This document shows positions 1 to 11,904 of a stretch of 64,000 bases of DNA, in pieces; position 1 is the stretch's first letter, and every line of letters starts with the position of its first letter. Both the position numbers and the translations under genes were made by a program. This DNA is from Triatoma infestans (Eukaryota > Arthropoda > Insecta > Hemiptera > Reduviidae): the NCBI GenBank assembly GCA_011037195.1, contig JAAEAF010003489.1, positions 88,500-152,499 of the forward strand, written 5' to 3'. The notes beneath the pieces are model-generated. The model saw only the letters and a list, made by a program, of their open reading frames with translations, made no database searches and had not been told where the DNA came from.

Positions 1-44
1 AAATAAACAAATATAAACAAGGTAGTTTACAGCAAAAAGCCAAT

Positions 45-320
45 AAGTGTTTGGCTTAGCTGCCGTAAACTCTTACACACACACACACACAAACACTCTC
101 TCGCTATAATGTCCAAGAAATTCGGTTTATCACACCTAAATTCTTCAGCCCTGCAGATCTATCCTAAAAATTCATTTTCCAGTTAAAAGTGAGTGTCTAG
201 CTTAGCAGATGTACACACACACACACACACACACACTCGCTATAATGAAACTCATCTATCACATCTAAATTCTTCAGCACCGCAGATCTATCCTAGCCAG
301 AATTCATTTACCGGTTAAAA
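45..320. repeat. Tandem duplication of ~135 bp, each unit with a CA microsatellite
   Basis: Two adjacent diverged units each run from a TAGCTTAGC-like start through a (CA)n tract (about 75-92 and 213-235), then CTCGCTATAATG, AAATTCTTCAGC and CGCAGATCTATCCTA, ending near GTTAAAAGTG. The units differ by small indels and substitutions. No coding potential is seen. Confidence 0.7.
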
Positions 321-877
321 GTGTTGCAAATATAAGTGTGGTAATTAATATGAATTTTTAAAGAAATTCTTTGGAATTCTTTTGTTCCGTTTTGAAGTAA
401 AATCTAGAAAAGTGAAAAACGTTGTATAAAGTCCCAATTCTGGTTCACTGATTTTTAAGCAAATATTCGTGCCTAAACTTTTGGTGATTTTTATTAAACG
501 AAGTATCAACTTCCAGATTTGTGGGATTATTAAAAATTCATAAATCGTTTCTTGTAATTAGCTGATCTTAAAACGAATATTTCTGTTGAAAACCCAAATT
601 CTTTTAAATTAATTCTGGTAAATATTCACGCTTATTCTTAACTGCAATTATCAAGAATTTAATTAACAAATTTAGGAATTTTACTGAACGAATAGTTAAT
701 CTTAACGAATATAGGGGAGTCGTACATTAAACACGTAGGTTTTGGAAGACATACCTTGTGTGTGCTTACAATGAAGACCACATATAGCGATCATGTTGGA
801 CCAGAAATAATCGGGGAAAAAACTTTCGTGTCGGTTACGACGTTGCTACCTACACGAAATATTGAGATATTGTGTAT

Positions 878-915
<38 letters not shown>

Positions 916-3900
916 CAGACCTAAAAACTACATTAGCTAAAATTTTTTGTTGTTTTCAGAGACCTAAAATAGTTATTTTTCAAAAAGTGAGTAATGTAAT
1001 GATTTTTGTTTACTCGAGTTCAGGTATTGAGTGAATGAAACGAGATTGTAAATATATTTTACTTACTTTTAGCTTAATAAATTTTTTTTACAACGGCTTT
1101 AAATTGGTTCTTAAGTTTTATGAATATAAACAACTCAACTTGGTATGGAGAATGAACTTTAATTCAAATCAAAAACTTCCTCTCTTTTACAACCTGTTTT
1201 GGTATATCTTCATATCCATTCTATTTGGAATTTGTTTTTAAATATGTTCTTGCTTTTCGCGTATTACCGCTAGATGTCGAGCTAGTAAAAGTTGAATAAT
1301 ATTACTTTTCCTCACTTGTGGGAAAAAGTTATGACTGTTTTTACTTTTCCTCATTTGTGATTAAAAGCATAACTTTACCCATTATTTTGATTATTTAATA
1401 ATTATCACATTATCGCATTACTGTAGAAAAACTTCATTTTTTGGGGGAAAACTCAATTTCTAATATTTGACACGATCCGCAATATTTCCTCAAAATTGTT
1501 TTACAATTACATAAAACAAACATACAAGGCCAGTGTTTGTTAGTTATTAGCATTAATTACATTATTAACAGAATGCAATTAATTAATCAGTTTTATTTAG
1601 TCATAATATTTGAAATAAATTAAGATACTATTTTTTTCAAACAATCATTAGTATGTGTGATAAACAAATAAATAAACAAAATAATTAATGATTATGTTTA
1701 GATAATTATAATTGATAACTGATAATTAGGGAATAAAAAATGAATAATAATTATAATAATTAACTCCTCCAGACAGTGATACAATTAGAGCTAGATTCTA
1801 GTCATCTGTAATGATAACCCCTTCAAAGGCAGGTTATCGTTTCTTAATGACCATGTGGCTCAGCTTGGCAGGAATAATACAGAATTTTTATGTATTTTAA
1901 AATAACATAGTGGATTTTTAGCTTTTTCATTTTGGACTTTGGTCTTTTTAAATGGTCATGAAGTAGCAAAGTGTTGAGAAGTTTCTAAAATTGAATTTAA
2001 AATATGATTTCATTTTAAAATGATCCCGATTTAATAATTATTATTTTAGGAATAAAAAAAAAAACTATCTTATACCTAATATATTTTTTTTCTAAATTGG
2101 ATCAATAATTTATATATTAATATTTTTATAATATAATAATTTAAAATTTATATTTAACTGAAAAACTTTTGGCACAACAGTCCGTTTGTTTTCCAGCGTC
2201 CGTTAATTTTGAAAAACTAATAAATAATGTGGGAGTGTTTTGGTTATCATCATTTCAATCTTGTTGCAAATTTCATTAAGGGTTAAGGCTTGATAGATGG
2301 CGACTTTTTATAGTGGTAACTTATCGTTAACCAGCCACGATAAACTACCCTGACCTTTTTTACACTTCTTTTACAAATAATTCAAGACGCCTAGAACGAT
2401 TTATTTCATACTTACTTATATGAACTCTGTAATTTTTATTATACAAAAAACACAAGGCAAATATATAAAAACTTATATAGGGCGACAATTTTAATATGTA
2501 CCACACACCAGCTTTGGAACGTACGCAAAATAGAATTAAATGATACCCTACTTAAATTTTTTAAGGATTCAAATCATGTTCAAAACAAGCTGCAAAAATA
2601 AGAAATGTCGAAACCAACTTTCTTATTTCTAATTGAACCATACATTTTTTTTTAACGAATTCTCAAAGTAGATTTTTTTTTTTTTTTTAATGAAAAATGG
2701 TTATAAGAACGAGAAAAATACGTTGAATATACGGCGAAATATTCAATTTTGAATGTAAAAAAATATTCTCTGGCTTTTGATTGCTATGATACTACTTCAT
2801 CACAGTCATTAACTTTAGGTTTTTTAGCCAGAAACAGCTTCGTTGAAGTTTTACCTGATTACATTAGATATGGAGTAATTTAAAGAAAATTACCATTTTA
2901 AAGCTAATAAAAGTTTGTTTAGGCTATACATTTCTCTCCGCCAAGCAATTAGTGTACGATCGTAAGAAATTTTGAAATTTTATGCTCTTTCGTTATCCCT
3001 AATCCTTTTTTACCCTTGAGTTAGGGGGGGAATTCTTATTTTAGATCCGCTCGTCGCAACTGTGCCCCGCTGACTAAGACCAGCGCTTTGTCTTCCCAAA
3101 ATGAGCGCTAAAACGTTTCAGCTTGCTTAGGTTTGCAGCTGACGATATATTTACAATTGGGTATATGTGAATTTGTTGGTCACCAATATAACCTAAGTAT
3201 TGTAAACACTGATTTTCTCCAATTGGTCTGCGTTAATTGGCACATACTCTTTTCGTAGGTGTTGTGGGTATTCTCATTTGAGTTGTTTTCTATTTTTCGG
3301 TTCTATAACTATTCTTAGCTCTTTAATAGTAGATATACCCAGCCACAAGTAAATTCCAGCCTCGAAAAAGGTAATCAAATTATAAAAAGTTAGTGAAAGT
3401 TCATTTATTTATTTTTTTTCCTCAAATCTCATCCTTCTATAATAAACTTCTTTAAGTAAAAATTATATATTTAAGAAAAATATTTATAATAGTTGAAGTC
3501 CAAGGAATTCAAGGTGCTTAGTGCCTGCAACAAACAGTCCAGGTAGACAGTACCTATTCCAAGAAAGTAGAGAATATAAAGCTTTATCACTAGGTAAATA
3601 AATCTAATTCAAATGGTAATTTGTGAGTGTCTTTAAATTCAAACAATGTTTGAAAATAGAAAGCACAATGCAGAGTTGATTTAATGAAATTACTTTATAA
3701 GAGGGTATTCAACTTTTGTATAGAATCTTTTGTAATGGAAAATGTAATCGTTAAAACTATTTGTTCAATTAAACTTTGAATGGGGCTTTAATCGAATGAT
3801 TAGATTATTATGGATAACAAGTGGGGGGAGAGGAGGGAGATGTACCAATGTTTTATTTGTAAAAAGGAATTATTTTGTCTAAGTATTTTTAGTAATTTTC

Positions 3901-4154
3901 AGAGATATTTTCCGAGTTACTCATTCAATTTCCAAAATTATAAGTTTAGGGAAAACTTATGCTCCGGCTTTAAAAAATCTTCGCTCGAAAGCAATTACTT
4001 TCAAAGGATTTGAGCATATGACCAAGAAGTATCTAATTTCTATGATGGAGTGCCCATTAAAATAATGTAAACAAATTTCGTCACTTAAAAGACCAAAATA
4101 AGATTTCAAACAAACACTAAGATTATTTATATTATTATTATTATTAATAATATA
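321..4154. other. AT-rich stretch without recognisable gene
   Basis: This holds a (CA)17 microsatellite at 880-913, several poly-A/T runs and a G-run near 3025. Short open frames at 756-1034 and 1035-1241 have no motif, and the first is carried by the CA repeat. The moderately GC-richer part at about 2930-3370 looks unlike its surroundings and may be an old repeat, but no family is recognised. Confidence 0.5.
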
Positions 4155-4650
4155 ATTTTTTAATTTAAGGCGCGTCAACATCTATGGTCATTAGCGCCCG
4201 GAGCCTTTTCGTGGAGTGCCGGCTTCCGGACAGAGTCCTCTCGTAACAGACAACACAGACCATTGTGATGGATGCAAGAAATAAAAAAATATATTTAATT
4301 TGAAATAGTGGAAGAAAGTTATTAACTTATTAATATGCAGTGATGCCAAGAGAGCGAAAAACAAGTGTTCTGCTTCGGTGTCTACAACCAACTGTAAATT
4401 GAAGGAATGTCTTGTAATTGTTATTTCAAATCTTCCCCTGTGAGAAGGGTTCACAATGCTATCAAGTTCATGAACTCTAAAAGACAATAATGGTCTTCTA
4501 CTTGAAATGCCCTTTTGCAAGGGAATGTCACATATTTTCATCATTTTGATTTTTTTCAAATTAAATATATTTTTATATTTCTTGCATCCATCACACCATC
4601 ACCGGCCCGTGAGTTGTAGAGGCTCCTAGGAAGAGAAAATTTAAAGGCGC
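4155..4650 (-). repeat. tRNA-derived SINE body (family S1), interrupted by a MITE
   Basis: Read on the minus strand this matches the body of the complete SINE at 6493-6739: the AGCTCACTG/CCGG block, CACTGTCCGG, GGCTCCGGGCGC and CCTTAAATT before the A tail, which is the T run at the left edge here. The tRNA-like head is missing. The copy is split by the 332-bp element at 4264-4595, and both flanks read CCAT, so the MITE inserted after the SINE. Confidence 0.75.
4264..4595. mobile_element. 332-bp MITE with TGTGATGGATG inverted repeats, nested in SINE
   Basis: The ends are inverted repeats, starting TGTGATGGATGCAAGAAAT and continuing through an ATATTTAATTTGAAA-like segment of about 40 bp per side. 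CCAT lies directly outside each end and fits a 4-bp target duplication of the host SINE. The interior has a minus-strand open frame (within 4191-4559) whose central part, about residues 8-78, resembles coding sequence. The same interior recurs at 45664 and 48797. The superfamily is not recognised: no transposase motif is present, so this is a non-autonomous element. Confidence 0.75.
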
Positions 4651-4657
4651 CCTTCCC

Positions 4658-4836
4658 TTTTTTTTTTTGTATTTTTTTTTAATTTTTTTTAATTTAAGGC
4701 GTCTCAACATTTGTGGTCATTTGCGCCCGGAGCCTTCTCAGTGCACTGCCGGCCTCCGGACAGTGTTCTCCCGTTACAGACAACACTGTCCATCACCGGA
4801 CAGTGAGCTGTAGGGGGCACCTAGGAAGATTTTTTT

Positions 4837-4868
<32 letters not shown>

Positions 4869-4876
4869 TTATTATA
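4658..4876 (-). repeat. SINE S1 fragment followed by (ATT)n
   Basis: A second minus-strand copy of the SINE body, with the A tail as the T run at 4658-4695 and the body to about 4828. It again lacks the tRNA-like head. A (TTA)n tract follows at about 4839-4868. It lies just beyond the interrupted copy, so two SINE fragments sit in tandem. Confidence 0.7.
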
Positions 4877-4879
4877 TAT

Positions 4880-6490
4880 TATATTAATATATCCCGTTGA
4901 TGATAGACAATTAATTATAATAAAATCTTAATTATCCTCACACCATATTTAAAAAAAAATCTTTTTTAATAAAAATACATTTATATAATTAATCTAGTGA
5001 TCTAAGCTACTCGATGGTTATCTCATAGAAAGGAAAAGGCTGTACGTACTCCTCAATTCATAAAAGATATCAATAAAAAGTAATCTCTAAGTGTATGTTA
5101 TCCAATGAAAGCGGGAGTATGTTTTCAGAAAAATTGTAAGTTTTAAAGTATATAAAAATTAAATTGAGTTTTCCCATAATTAATTTATTTTTAAAATTAA
5201 AAATAAATAAATAAATAAAGTTTAATTTAAGAACTTCTACTTTATTTTAATATCATTCTAAATCTTTAAAATTTGTTTAATTGAAAGTTGGCAACATTGT
5301 ATTAGTTTTTTATTGTGTAGAAATTAAAAGCACTGTTCTTTTAAGGTATTTTTTTTATAAAAAAAAAAAAAAAAAAACAAAGCAAAAAATTATTCAACCA
5401 ATAATTGAGAAAAAATTTAGATATATATATAATAGAGGTGTTTTATTGAGTCAATTAAATATTTAATGTTACTTATAAGCCGTGGAACAACATTATATAG
5501 CTCAATGGTGGGTGATTCTTGTTAATGATACGCTAGAAGAATATCTCTCTTTTTAATACTGGGCATCCCAGTTTAATTCAAATAACAAGATTATTCTATA
5601 AATGAAAAAAAAAAAAGTAAAACAGTAAAACTTATTCATATTTTAAATTATTTCTTATTTATTTAAATTAATAAAAAGTTATGTAATATTTTACTTTTTC
5701 CACCAAATTATATAAGTTAAAATAAAAACAAAATATCTACTTAACTGTTGTATAGAAAAATATAATAACTGTATATAATGTTAAAGAGCACTTTCAGTAT
5801 AGTTGAAAGGTGTAGAATACACTAATTTTTAATTTTTTAATAAGTTCATCATTTTAACAAGTTTTTTAATAAAGTTTTAATATTACATGAAAAGTTGCCT
5901 ATATTATTATGACTGTCAAGGTAACGCGTCCTTAATTTATTGTAAACAACAAGGATTAAGTTGAACTTCAATTTAAATACGAAACACTCTAACAAAAACA
6001 AAAATTAAATAAAATAAAATACAGGAAACTGTAGTAACAAACTTTTCTTTTAAGTACTTAATAAATTTCAATATAAGCAAACTTTAAAACTAAACAAGGC
6101 AAGCATTTTTTTTAATTTTATTTAAATACTCTCTGACTTTTTTTCTTTTAAATGAAAAATTTAATTTCAAGTACTGATTATAATAAAGAAGTAAAATAAC
6201 TTTGTATAATAATAATAAAAAAAAAAAAGATTAAAAGGATAGAATGTCAAAGGAAGGTTTTGGAAAAGTTAAAATCAAAGTGAAAACTTTTTACATAACA
6301 GAGTGCATTGAACCGTTTTTCTTAGATCTAATTACTAAAACTAGATAGAAGAACTAATTTCATTAATAATTTTTTATCTTATACCTTATAAATTATTTAA
6401 TATACTCGTATATTAAAATTTATGCAATTCTTGAAACAAGAATAATAATGTTAAGATTGAATACATAATTCATTTTAATTAAACTAAGTA
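4880..6490. other. Very AT-rich DNA, nothing recognised
   Basis: Long A and T runs (for example at 5359-5378 and 5604-5615) and no open frame with protein-family signal. The only track-length frame, 5281-5466, runs through a poly-A tract. Confidence 0.5.
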
Positions 6491-6492
6491 GT

Positions 6493-6739
6493 GGGAAGGG
6501 AATAGCTAAGTGGTTAGCGTACTGGACTCCCACGCGGAGGACCCAGGTTCGAGTCCAGCTGTGCTACACTTAGATTTTTTTCTTTCTAGGAGCCTCTACA
6601 GCTCACTGTCCGGTGACGGACAGTGTTGTCTCTAACGAGAGAACACTGTCCGGAGGCCGGCACTGAGAAGGCTCCGGGCGCCAGTGACCATAGATGTTGA
6701 CGAGCCTTAAATTAAAAAAAAAACAAAAAAAAAAAAAAC
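6493..6739 (+). repeat. Complete tRNA-derived SINE (family S1)
   Basis: The 5' head is tRNA-like: an A-box-like TAGCTAAGTGGTTAGCG at about 6503-6519 and a B box GGTTCGAGTCC at 6546-6556, the two parts of an internal RNA polymerase III promoter. A body of about 130 bp follows, with a self-complementary segment (CACTGTCCGG and its inverse around CTAACGAGAGAAC). It ends in CCTTAAATT and an A-rich tail. The same head and body occur at 61140-61387, and head-less copies at 4155, 4658 and 19866. It is a SINE rather than a tRNA gene, because the head does not fold into a clean cloverleaf and is joined to the repeated body. Confidence 0.85.
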
Positions 6740-7195
6740 TAAATAACTCTTTATATATTCAATACGCTCTTAACAGAGGTTTTCTGAATAGACGAAGAGT
6801 GTGGAAAAGAACTTGATATATTGGCTGTGTGCAGTAAAAGTTTTCTCCTAATGCTAACATACTCATCGGAACTATGGAGCTCACTAACTAAACAAATCTG
6901 ATGTGAAACTACTTACTCTTATTCCTGTTATTACAATAATTATATATTCCTGTTAAAACATGAATGTAGAAATGTGGGGAGACAAATACCAACCTACCAA
7001 TCCAGGCAGCTACAGATAGAGAAATGAACTAATCTAAATAAAATTTTGAAATTGAACGTCATAAATCCCGCAAAATTATAAAAAAAAAAAATTGTTTTTG
7101 TTTAATGTTTCAAACAGAAGTAATAGGTTTATATTTCTGAGCAGCTAGCATTTTAAGTTTTGTAGAGGAAATCATAGTCATTTTCGACAAAAATT
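6740..7195. other. No gene recognised
   Basis: Ordinary AT-rich sequence between the SINE and the inverted-repeat cluster. Nothing can be assigned. Confidence 0.4.
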
Positions 7196-8600
7196 ATAGT
7201 TCCTTCTTATCCGCAAGGTCGTATCTTCAAACGAAGCCAACCAAGGATTGGGGGTGAACTATCTTCCTGCTTCCCTTACCACATGTGTCTTCGTTCTTGA
7301 AGATGGTGATAGAATGGGGCGTCCACTGCCGTTTTTTCCTTCAATATAAACACCTGTGGTAGGGGAAGCAGGAGGATACTTCAATCCAATAATGATCAAC
7401 ATCCATGAGAACTTTTAAATCAGGACATCAATTAGCGACTCGAAAATATACTTAAGGATTAGAGACATTTCTGTGATAGCCTGCTTCCTTTTGTGGTCCA
7501 TCATCAGGATGTTTTTGTTCAACAGTGTAATAACATAGACTTGCACAGAGCGAATACAGTGGATACACTCTTGATTTAGTCTTAACTTAGTTGAATTTGC
7601 AGTCCTCTCACTGAGTGAGTCGCTTGGTAGATGCGGCATGCTCAATTGCTGCTTCATCACTTTGTATGTGCAAGTGGGGTCGACAATACTTGCAAGTAGT
7701 TGGCAGTTTCGGGTCGCTAATTCATGTCATGATTTGAAAGGTCTCACGGTTTGATCAGTATTGGATTGAAGTATCGCCCTGCTTCCCCTACCACAGGTGT
7801 CTATATTGAAGGAAAAAAGGACCGTGGACGCCCCGTTCTATCACCATCTTCAAAAGCGAAGACAGCTTTGGTAGGGGAAGCAGGACGATACTTCACCCAA
7901 TCCTTGGTTGGCTTCGTTTGAAGGTTCGACCTTGGCGTTCCGTGTATCAACTGTAGTGGACTCTCTAGAGTGTATCAACTGTATTTGCTCTGTACAAGTC
8001 TATGTTACTACACTGTTTAACAAAAACATCCTGATGATGGTCTAACGCCCGAACTCGGTCGATGACCACAAAATGAAGCAGGCTATCACGGAAAATGTCT
8101 CTGATGCTTTCCAGCTCTGCGAACCAACCACCACAACATACTTAAGGATTGCTTAAATCTACTTAGCAATTCGCAATGCCAACTGCTTGCAAGTGTTGTC
8201 GACCCCACTTGCACAAACAAGATGATCAAGCAGTAATTGGGTATGTCGCATCTACCAAGCGACTCACCACAGAGAGAGGACATCTGCAAATTCAACTAAG
8301 TTAAGGTATCCGTAAATTCTAACTTTTCAACATTTTGCCTTCCAAATTATTCGCCAACGGAAAATTTCTCCAGAGGAGTGGATAATGTGATGGCGTTACA
8401 CACGTCAGATTAGCTTAATTAAGTTCCCTGTTATCCACAAGGAACGCCAAGCTGGTATCTTCAAACGAAGCTAGTCAAGAGTTGGGGATGAAGTATCGTC
8501 CTGTGTCCCCTAAAACAGCTATTCATATTGAAGGAAAAAAGGACAGAGGACGCCCCATTCTACCACCACCTTCAAGAGCGAAGACACCTTCCATGCTACC
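7196..8600. repeat. Cluster of inverted repeats (foldback-type elements)
   Basis: Several blocks occur in both orientations. 7204-7396 (CTTCAAACGAAGCCAACCAA, CCTGCTTCCC, CCTTCAATATAAACACC) returns inverted at about 7761-7930 and directly at 8438-8590. 7440-7570 (GCCTGCTTC, CATCAGGATGTTTTTGTT, CTTGCACAGAGCG) returns inverted at 7965-8120. 7570-7715 returns inverted at 8165-8300. The second block is the same family as the palindrome at 14200-14492. No transposase frame is present. The arrangement suggests overlapping insertions of non-autonomous foldback elements next to the Pde11 exons. Confidence 0.7.
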
Positions 8601-9395
8601 AACCAACAACAAACATCCAGTCTACACAGCTTTAATCTTGTTCATAATTTAAGTTTCATAAGTCATCATTTAATAAGTTCATCAATAAAATCATTTAATA
8701 AGTTCATCATTTAAGTTTCAAAAGTTTAATCATGTTCATATTTACTCTAAAGCTGCATATAAAGTAAATTTTGAGGATTTTGCAAAACTTCCGGACCACA
8801 GGTTTCCCGAAATAATATATAGCCAGGCGAGGCCATTGAGTGCAAGATTATCTGATTTGAAGATTGGATGAAATTGTGTTATATTAACTGCAGATGCCAA
8901 AATTCCAAAGTGAAAATTTAATTAGCTAGAAATGAAATGTAAACAATTTTGTTTACGCATTGTAATCACAAGATAATTTAACTATTAGTTGAGAATGAGA
9001 GTGGGTCAGTATCATAGAATATACCTGAAACTGCAATACAATGCTGAGTGTTTTCATAGTGGATCTTTTGCGGATGTTATACTTATAATGCAACGCCAGA
9101 TCGTAATCATTGTATCTGAATTCTAGGCCCTTTAATTTAAATTTCTGTCAATTGTGTACACTTTGCAAGTTTCAAGCTCCATGGCCAAAATCATTTACCT
9201 AGTATTCAAGGGACTATTTTTTACAGATTTTTTGAAAATATTCGTTTAATACATGTCCAAAATTTTCAGAAAAAAATCATCAGTACTCATGATAGTTTTG
9301 TAGTACTCAAAGCGGGGTGTTGGTAGCATCTAATGTCTAATTATTAATTAATATCGATTAAAAATTTATAATGACGAGTGTATGAAATCACTTAC
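8601..9395. other. Sequence 3' of the Pde11 exon (minus strand), probably intronic
   Basis: Follows the splice donor of the exon ending at 9396. No further phosphodiesterase exon was found on the minus strand here. Confidence 0.4.
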
Positions 9396-9485
9396 CCTAT
9401 TTCTTTCATATTCCTGTCTGGAAGTTTCAACTATTTGTGCATTTGTCAGTGCAATGCCGACGAACTGAAGGTACGTTTCAAACAG
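9396..9485 (-). CDS. Pde11: Pde11-like phosphodiesterase, GAF-domain exon (30 codons)
   Basis: The exon reads LFETYLQFVGIALTNAQIVE followed by TSRQEYERNR. This is the last helix of a GAF domain and the start of the linker, in the style of dual-specificity cAMP/cGMP phosphodiesterase 11; the NAQ(L/I)xET segment is shared by PDE5 and PDE11 proteins. The acceptor is TTATGTGCAG just above 9485 and the donor is GTAAGT just below 9396. Both ends are phase 0, so it joins in frame to the exon at 9612-9776. GAF domains of this family bind cyclic nucleotide and regulate the C-terminal catalytic domain, which is not in view. PDE5/6 is the alternative; the LFETYLQFVGIA wording favours PDE11. Confidence 0.85.
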
Positions 9486-9611
9486 CTGCACATAAGAAAT
9501 TATCAATGTAATTAACATATCATCAACAAAACAGACCAAAAAAAAAAAAATGAAAAAATCATATTTTAAATTCATAACTGAGATATTTATTATAAATATA
9601 TATATATTTAC

Positions 9612-9776
9612 CTTTTCATCTTTATTTGTGAATTTCCCATCATCCCGATCTGGATTTTTATTGATAACTTGAGCAACAGCTATTATCTCATCATGAGCAT
9701 TCCTAACCGCCATACATAGTAATGATTCTGTATGGTAGCCCATGATTCTGTCCACTTCGTCATCGAATCTTGGATC
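9612..9776 (-). CDS. Pde11: Pde11-like phosphodiesterase, GAF-domain exon (55 codons)
   Basis: The exon begins DPRFDDEVDRIMGYHTESLL, continues through IIAVAQVINKNPDRDDG and ends FTNKDEK. This is the GAF core, with the NKxxxxxFTxxDEK motif characteristic of phosphodiesterase GAF domains (cyclic-nucleotide pocket and dimer interface). The acceptor is ATATTTTGCAG above 9776 and the donor is GTAAAT below 9612. Both ends are phase 0. The 126-bp intron to the next exon is AT-rich and contains an A run. It is transcribed right to left. The preceding exon must lie at higher coordinates, but none was recognised. The reading frame is intact, with no stop. Confidence 0.9.
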
Positions 9777-10515
9777 CTGCAAAATATAATATGATATCAT
9801 GTAGAAATGCATTTTTCGACCAAAAAACATTAGTTTTTTTCTGTATTTTGTCAAAATCAATGCTATGTCTATCTGTTCTGGCCATAATTACTTTATGATT
9901 CTATTGATCAACTCTGCCTTGAGAAGCAAATTTAGTATTATAGAAAGGAACTTATAATACATTTTATATATTTATCCCCACCATTTGCATGTATCTATTG
10001 GACATGCAGTGATAATTTTAATTTAACCTATGGGCAAAGTCTATATCACCAACTTGAAGGACTACATAAAATAGCAAGTAACAACTAAATAGCAGTTACC
10101 AAAATGTGCAACTTTAACACTTAAGGAGATGGCAAAGGATTTTTATCACAGTGAAACTAATCTAAACTAATACACATCTTCATCTAGTGGCTAATCGGTT
10201 CTTTTTATTACAGGGAAACTTAGGAAATAAAAAGAAGAATTGTTCTTGATTTTAGACGAAAGAGACGTTTAACAGTAACTCCCAGTTTGAATTAGATTAA
10301 AAAAAAAAATTCTAAAATGATATGATTAATAAAAATCAACATGTACTTAATGCTCAACTATCTGGATTATTTATTCCAATTAGTAAGAATTAGAAAAATG
10401 ATACTCAGCATCCAGTAATCATGTATTAAATTTTACACAAATATTTACCCACATTTCGTATGAATAAAAATTTGGTGATGCAATCTTACTGCAATTAATG
10501 TAAATATAAAAGTAA
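9777..10515. other. Intronic sequence 5' of the Pde11 exon, nothing else seen
   Basis: AT-rich. I looked on the minus strand for the exon encoding the preceding part of the GAF domain and did not find one. Confidence 0.4.
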
Positions 10516-10519
10516 GCAT

Positions 10520-10810
10520 TTTTTTTTAAACTTAGATACCTTTACGTAGACCTAACATAAATCCAGTGGTAGAGGCAGGTAGATATATACCTAAGACAGG
10601 TGAAGAAAGTGCCAATAACATCGATCAAAGTACATAATATTTGAATTTTAAGGTCACAGATTCCTTAGATGGCATCTAAAGTTTAAAGCAAATCGTTGTA
10701 GCGGTTTTAGAGAAAATTCCAATCATCTAAGGAATCTATTTAGTAAAGTCGCACATCAGGTTAACTAATTTTCTTTAAATTTGCAATTCCAGAACACATT
10801 TATTGTACCT
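10520..10810 (-). repeat. Diverged fragment of repeat family A
   Basis: Contains family A words on the minus strand: AAATCGTTGTAGCGGTTTTAGAGAAAAT, then a short spacer, then AGTAAAGTCGCAC and TTTTCTTTAAATTTG. It abuts the (TTA)n-tailed retroelement fragment at 10811, suggesting that element inserted into it. Confidence 0.5.
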
Positions 10811-11880
10811 TATTATTATTATTCAAAGGAGGGGAGGGCCAAACCTTACGCCATCCAAAGCCTCCATAGGCCCATATAGCTGCCCTAAAAGAATAACAAC
10901 TACCGGGCCTGAAACAAAAGTCCAGGCACGGGTTTCACCCACCTAATTTTTAACACAGTCCGAACAAATCGGACCATAACCTTAAAAAAACATAGCCTAA
11001 GCTCTTCTACCGACATCCTATTCCGGCTAAACGTTCTGAACCTAACTTCCTCACAGCCCAAACAATCGTCATAAAATGTAAGGATGTTTCCTCCTCCGTC
11101 TCACAAACCCTATAAAAGGAGTCCGGCATGAGCCCCATTGTATAGAGATGTCTCCTTAAGCCGCAATGGACAATGAGGAAACTAACCAGATGCCTGAGGG
11201 AGGCCCGTGAAAGGCACAGCACCCCCTCACTAAAATCCCCGCCTGAACCCCAAGTGAGCACCTTAGAGTGCCGGCAACTCACTGTGCTCAACCGTAGAGA
11301 TAAGAGCTATAAAGCTGTCCATGACTGGAAGCTTGACAGACCAAAAGACCAAAAGACATGTCAAGGAAAAAGACATGAAGCATGTGCCAAAAGACACGTC
11401 AACAGCAGGCTCGGAGCCATGAAAGAGAGAGAGAGAGAGGGGCGCCTAATTTGACAAACCAATCCACCTACTCACTTACAAAAATTCCCATATGACCTGG
11501 TACCCAGACTAGAAGCATATCCTTTAAAGAAGCAAGCTCTTCCAGTCCTTTAGAACATTCCAGTACCAACCTGGAAGTGAAAACACATGAACTCAGTGCC
11601 TTCAACGCAGCCTGACTATCCGAGAGGATACAAATACCTTTCAAATTAATGTTGCGCATCCTCTCATCCAAAGTACAACAAAGAATAGCATAAACCTCAG
11701 CCTGGAAAACAGGGGTCCATTCACCAAGAGGCCAAGTGGGGTCCCCCGTCTCAAAATAGACCGCTGCCCCGTACCTACCAACCATTCTGGAACCGCCCGT
11801 GTATATCGGAGATAATTCTCAGGTATCACATCAGTCCGACCCAATCTTAATCAATCTGACCTAGAAGGTATCCCTGATAC
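10811..11880 (-). mobile_element. Non-LTR retrotransposon 3' fragment: RNase H and zinc-finger tail
   Basis: Minus-strand frames give an RNase H domain (EWTPVFQAEVYAI, then ILSDSQAALKAL, then VWVPGHMGI at 11468-11785), followed by the C-terminal tail LRHLVSFLIVHCGLRRHLY, RVCETEEETSLHFM (11007-11291). The DSQAA and WVPGH motifs are diagnostic of the RNase H region of Jockey/I-type non-LTR elements. The frame is broken by stops and shifts between the two parts. The 3' end is marked by (TTA)n at 10811-10822. Related copies lie at 24604-25045 and 41400-41830. Confidence 0.85.
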
Positions 11881-11904
11881 TGTAAAAATGATCAAAAACA
11901 TAAG

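Noticed and set aside
756..1034. 92-codon open frame
   Set aside because: The middle is a run of alternating His/Thr from the CA microsatellite, and there is no domain or conserved start.
6493..6565. Functional tRNA gene
   Set aside because: A and B boxes are present, but there is no complete cloverleaf, and the same head plus body is repeated at 61140-61387.
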